Below are positions 13,312 to 14,564 of a stretch of 14,564 nucleotides of DNA, piece by piece; the stretch's first letter is position 1, and each line of letters opens with the position of its first letter. Location of the stretch: assembly GCA_903921135.1 (NCBI GenBank), contig CAIXOY010000092.1:1-14564 (forward strand), in the 5' to 3' direction. The translations under genes and the position numbers were made by a program. This DNA is from an uncultured Gammaproteobacteria bacterium (lineage in GTDB: Bacteria; Pseudomonadota; Gammaproteobacteria; Pseudomonadales; UBA5518). The notes under the pieces were generated by a model. It saw nothing but the letters and a program-made list of their open reading frames with translations, ran no database searches and was not told where the DNA came from.

Positions 13312-14564
13312 ATGCAAAGGGATTTCGTGGCCCTGCAGTGGGTCACCGGCGAGATCGAGCAGACGTCCCGTCAGCTGGGCGCAGAGCTGCTCGGCTTTGC
13401 CGACAATCTCTCCGAGCCCACCCGGCTGCGCCACGCGCTGACGCTGGCGCACCAGATCCGCGCCACGCTGCGGATGCTCGATATTCCCAGCGCCGAGCAA
13501 CTGGCACGCGAGTCCGAGCTCACCGTGCAGGCCATGCTCCACGGACAGATTCCGGCCACCGAAGACACCCTGCAGATACTGCTCGCGGCGGGGATGCAAC
13601 TGCCCGCCTACCTGCGTCGTGTCGCGCAGGAGCAGCGCGAATTGCCGGCCGATGTGCTCGAAGCGACCAACGCGCTCCGTGCCGCGCGCGGCGAGCCCGC
13701 GCTGCCCCCTCCGGAGGCGGTGCTTCCAGGGGAATTCCCCGAGCTCGCTGCGGAGAGCGGCGATACCGCGGCCGACGCCAGCGAAGAAGAGATCCAGCTC
13801 CTGCGCAAGGCACGGCAACGCTTCCAGACCGAGCTGCTCGGTGTGCTGCGCAAGGACGCCCCGGCCGAGCGGCTGCACGCGCTCGGCCGTATGTTCGGCT
13901 CCCTCGCCCAGCGCCAACGCCCCGGCGGGCAGCGTCTGATGTGGCAGGCCTGCGCCGCCGCCTGTGACGCGGCGCTGCAGGGGGGCGTGGAGATGGGGGA
14001 GCCGTTTCTCGCCTGCCTGCGCCAGATCGACGAGGAATTCCGCCAGCTGATCGCCCTGGAGCAACGTTTCCCCGGACGCGCACCATCGGAGCAGCTCTAC
14101 CGCAACCTGCTCGCCGTCATCGCGGGCAGCTTGCCTGCCACGCCCGGCCTGATCGAGCTCCAGCAGCGCTACCGGCTGGTACCGGCGCGTACGGCTGCCA
14201 ACGGAAGCGTGCTCGAAGACCTCGGCGCCACCGCCACCGTGGTCGGGGTGTTGTCTTCCGAGCTCTCCGGTGTGCTCGGTACGCTCGAGGGCACCGAAGG
14301 CGATGCCCTGTCCGTGGGCCAGGCCCTGCGCGAAGTCGAGCCTGACCTGCGGCGCATTGCGGCGGTGTTGGCAGGCCTGGGTTACACGGCCGAAGAAAGC
14401 ATCCTCAGCCCTCAGCTCGCGCGGATCGCCACGGGCCTTGGTGGCGGTGACGGGCTGGACGAGCAACTGACGGACATCACCACCGCCCTGCTGGAGGTGG
14501 ATCAACGCCTCGCCGCGCGCGTCGTGGAGACCGGCGCGGATGCGGGCGATGCGGCTGCTCGTCG
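13312..14564 (+). CDS. chpA: Chemotaxis-like histidine kinase ChpA, N-terminal part
   Basis: The frame from the ATG at 13312 is open without a stop to the right edge (417 codons), so the gene is cut off. AGGAG lies 8 bases before the ATG, 26 bases after pilJ. The start, DFVALQWVTGEIEQT, matches the ChpA N-terminus. Residues 44-69 form an Hpt-like helix pair with His47 in AHQIRATLRMLDIP, and YLRR and ALRAARGE follow as in Pseudomonas ChpA. Segments at about 160-275 and 300-405 look like the second FimL-like helical modules. The kinase core, CheW domain, receiver and the canonical Hpt domains would lie beyond the window. ChpA phosphorylates PilG and PilH. The identity is supported by sequence and by position after pilJ. 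Confidence 0.93.
   Translation, partial: MQRDFVALQWVTGEIEQTSRQLGAELLGFADNLSEPTRLRHALTLAHQIRATLRMLDIPSAEQLARESELTVQAMLHGQIPATEDTLQILLAAGMQLPAYLRRVAQEQRELPADVLEATNALRAARGEPALPPPEAVLPGEFPELAAESGDTAADASEEEIQLLRKARQRFQTELLGVLRKDAPAERLHALGRMFGSLAQRQRPGGQRLMWQACAAACDAALQGGVEMGEPFLACLRQIDEEFRQLIALEQRFPGRAPSEQLYRNLLAVIAGSLPATPGLIELQQRYRLVPARTAANGSVLEDLGATATVVGVLSSELSGVLGTLEGTEGDALSVGQALREVEPDLRRIAAVLAGLGYTAEESILSPQLARIATGLGGGDGLDEQLTDITTALLEVDQRLAARVVETGADAGDAAAR

Noticed and set aside
1..14564. Mobile elements, CRISPR arrays, tRNA genes or a defence system
   Set aside because: No transposase or integrase sequence, direct-repeat array, tRNA-like cloverleaf or known defence domain was seen; all frames are accounted for by conserved housekeeping and pilus genes.

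Overview
This window looks like chromosomal DNA from a GC-rich gammaproteobacterium. The evidence is protein resemblance and gene order: nearly every protein matches its Pseudomonas aeruginosa counterpart from memory, and the order follows the P. aeruginosa rdgB-to-chpA region (about PA0387 to PA0413). The window lacks the genes that lie between pilU and ruvX in that species, including pyrRBC, and it lacks pilK between pilJ and chpA. That points to a relative outside Pseudomonas itself, but the exact lineage cannot be read from this stretch. No mobile element, CRISPR array, tRNA, rRNA or prophage is visible. Coding density is very high, and no stretch over 170 bases lacks a gene.

Layout. (1) 1-4443, minus strand: a tightly packed housekeeping operon transcribed yggS, proC, yggT, metX, metW, a DUF4426 gene, then the first codons of rdgB, which runs off the left edge. 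(2) 4444-4592: a divergent promoter region. (3) 4593-6831, plus strand: pilT and pilU, the type IV pilus retraction ATPases. (4) 6851-9700, minus strand: gshB, a tonB-like gene, algH and ruvX, convergent with pilU. (5) 9701-9869: a second divergent control region with a palindrome and a possible leader hairpin. (6) 9870-14564, plus strand: pilG, pilH, pilI, pilJ and the first 417 codons of chpA, the Pil-Chp chemosensory system, which runs off the right edge.

How the parts work together. PilJ (receptor), PilI (CheW-like coupler), ChpA (CheA-like kinase) and the response regulators PilG and PilH form the pathway that controls twitching motility. In P. aeruginosa it also controls cAMP and surface sensing. 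PilT and PilU are the motors whose activity that pathway ultimately influences. The TonB-like protein between the two pilus modules matches the position of P. aeruginosa TonB3, which is reported to affect twitching. The minus-strand genes serve methionine, proline, glutathione and PLP metabolism and nucleotide or RNA quality control; their link to pili is conserved neighbourhood rather than shown function.

I found no clear previously undescribed system. The points most worth a second look are small: missing pilK, the TonB-like gene in a pilus locus, GC hairpins at the pilG and pilI stop codons, a palindrome between gshB and pilG, and a single AT-rich hexamer that could serve both divergent promoters between yggS and pilT.
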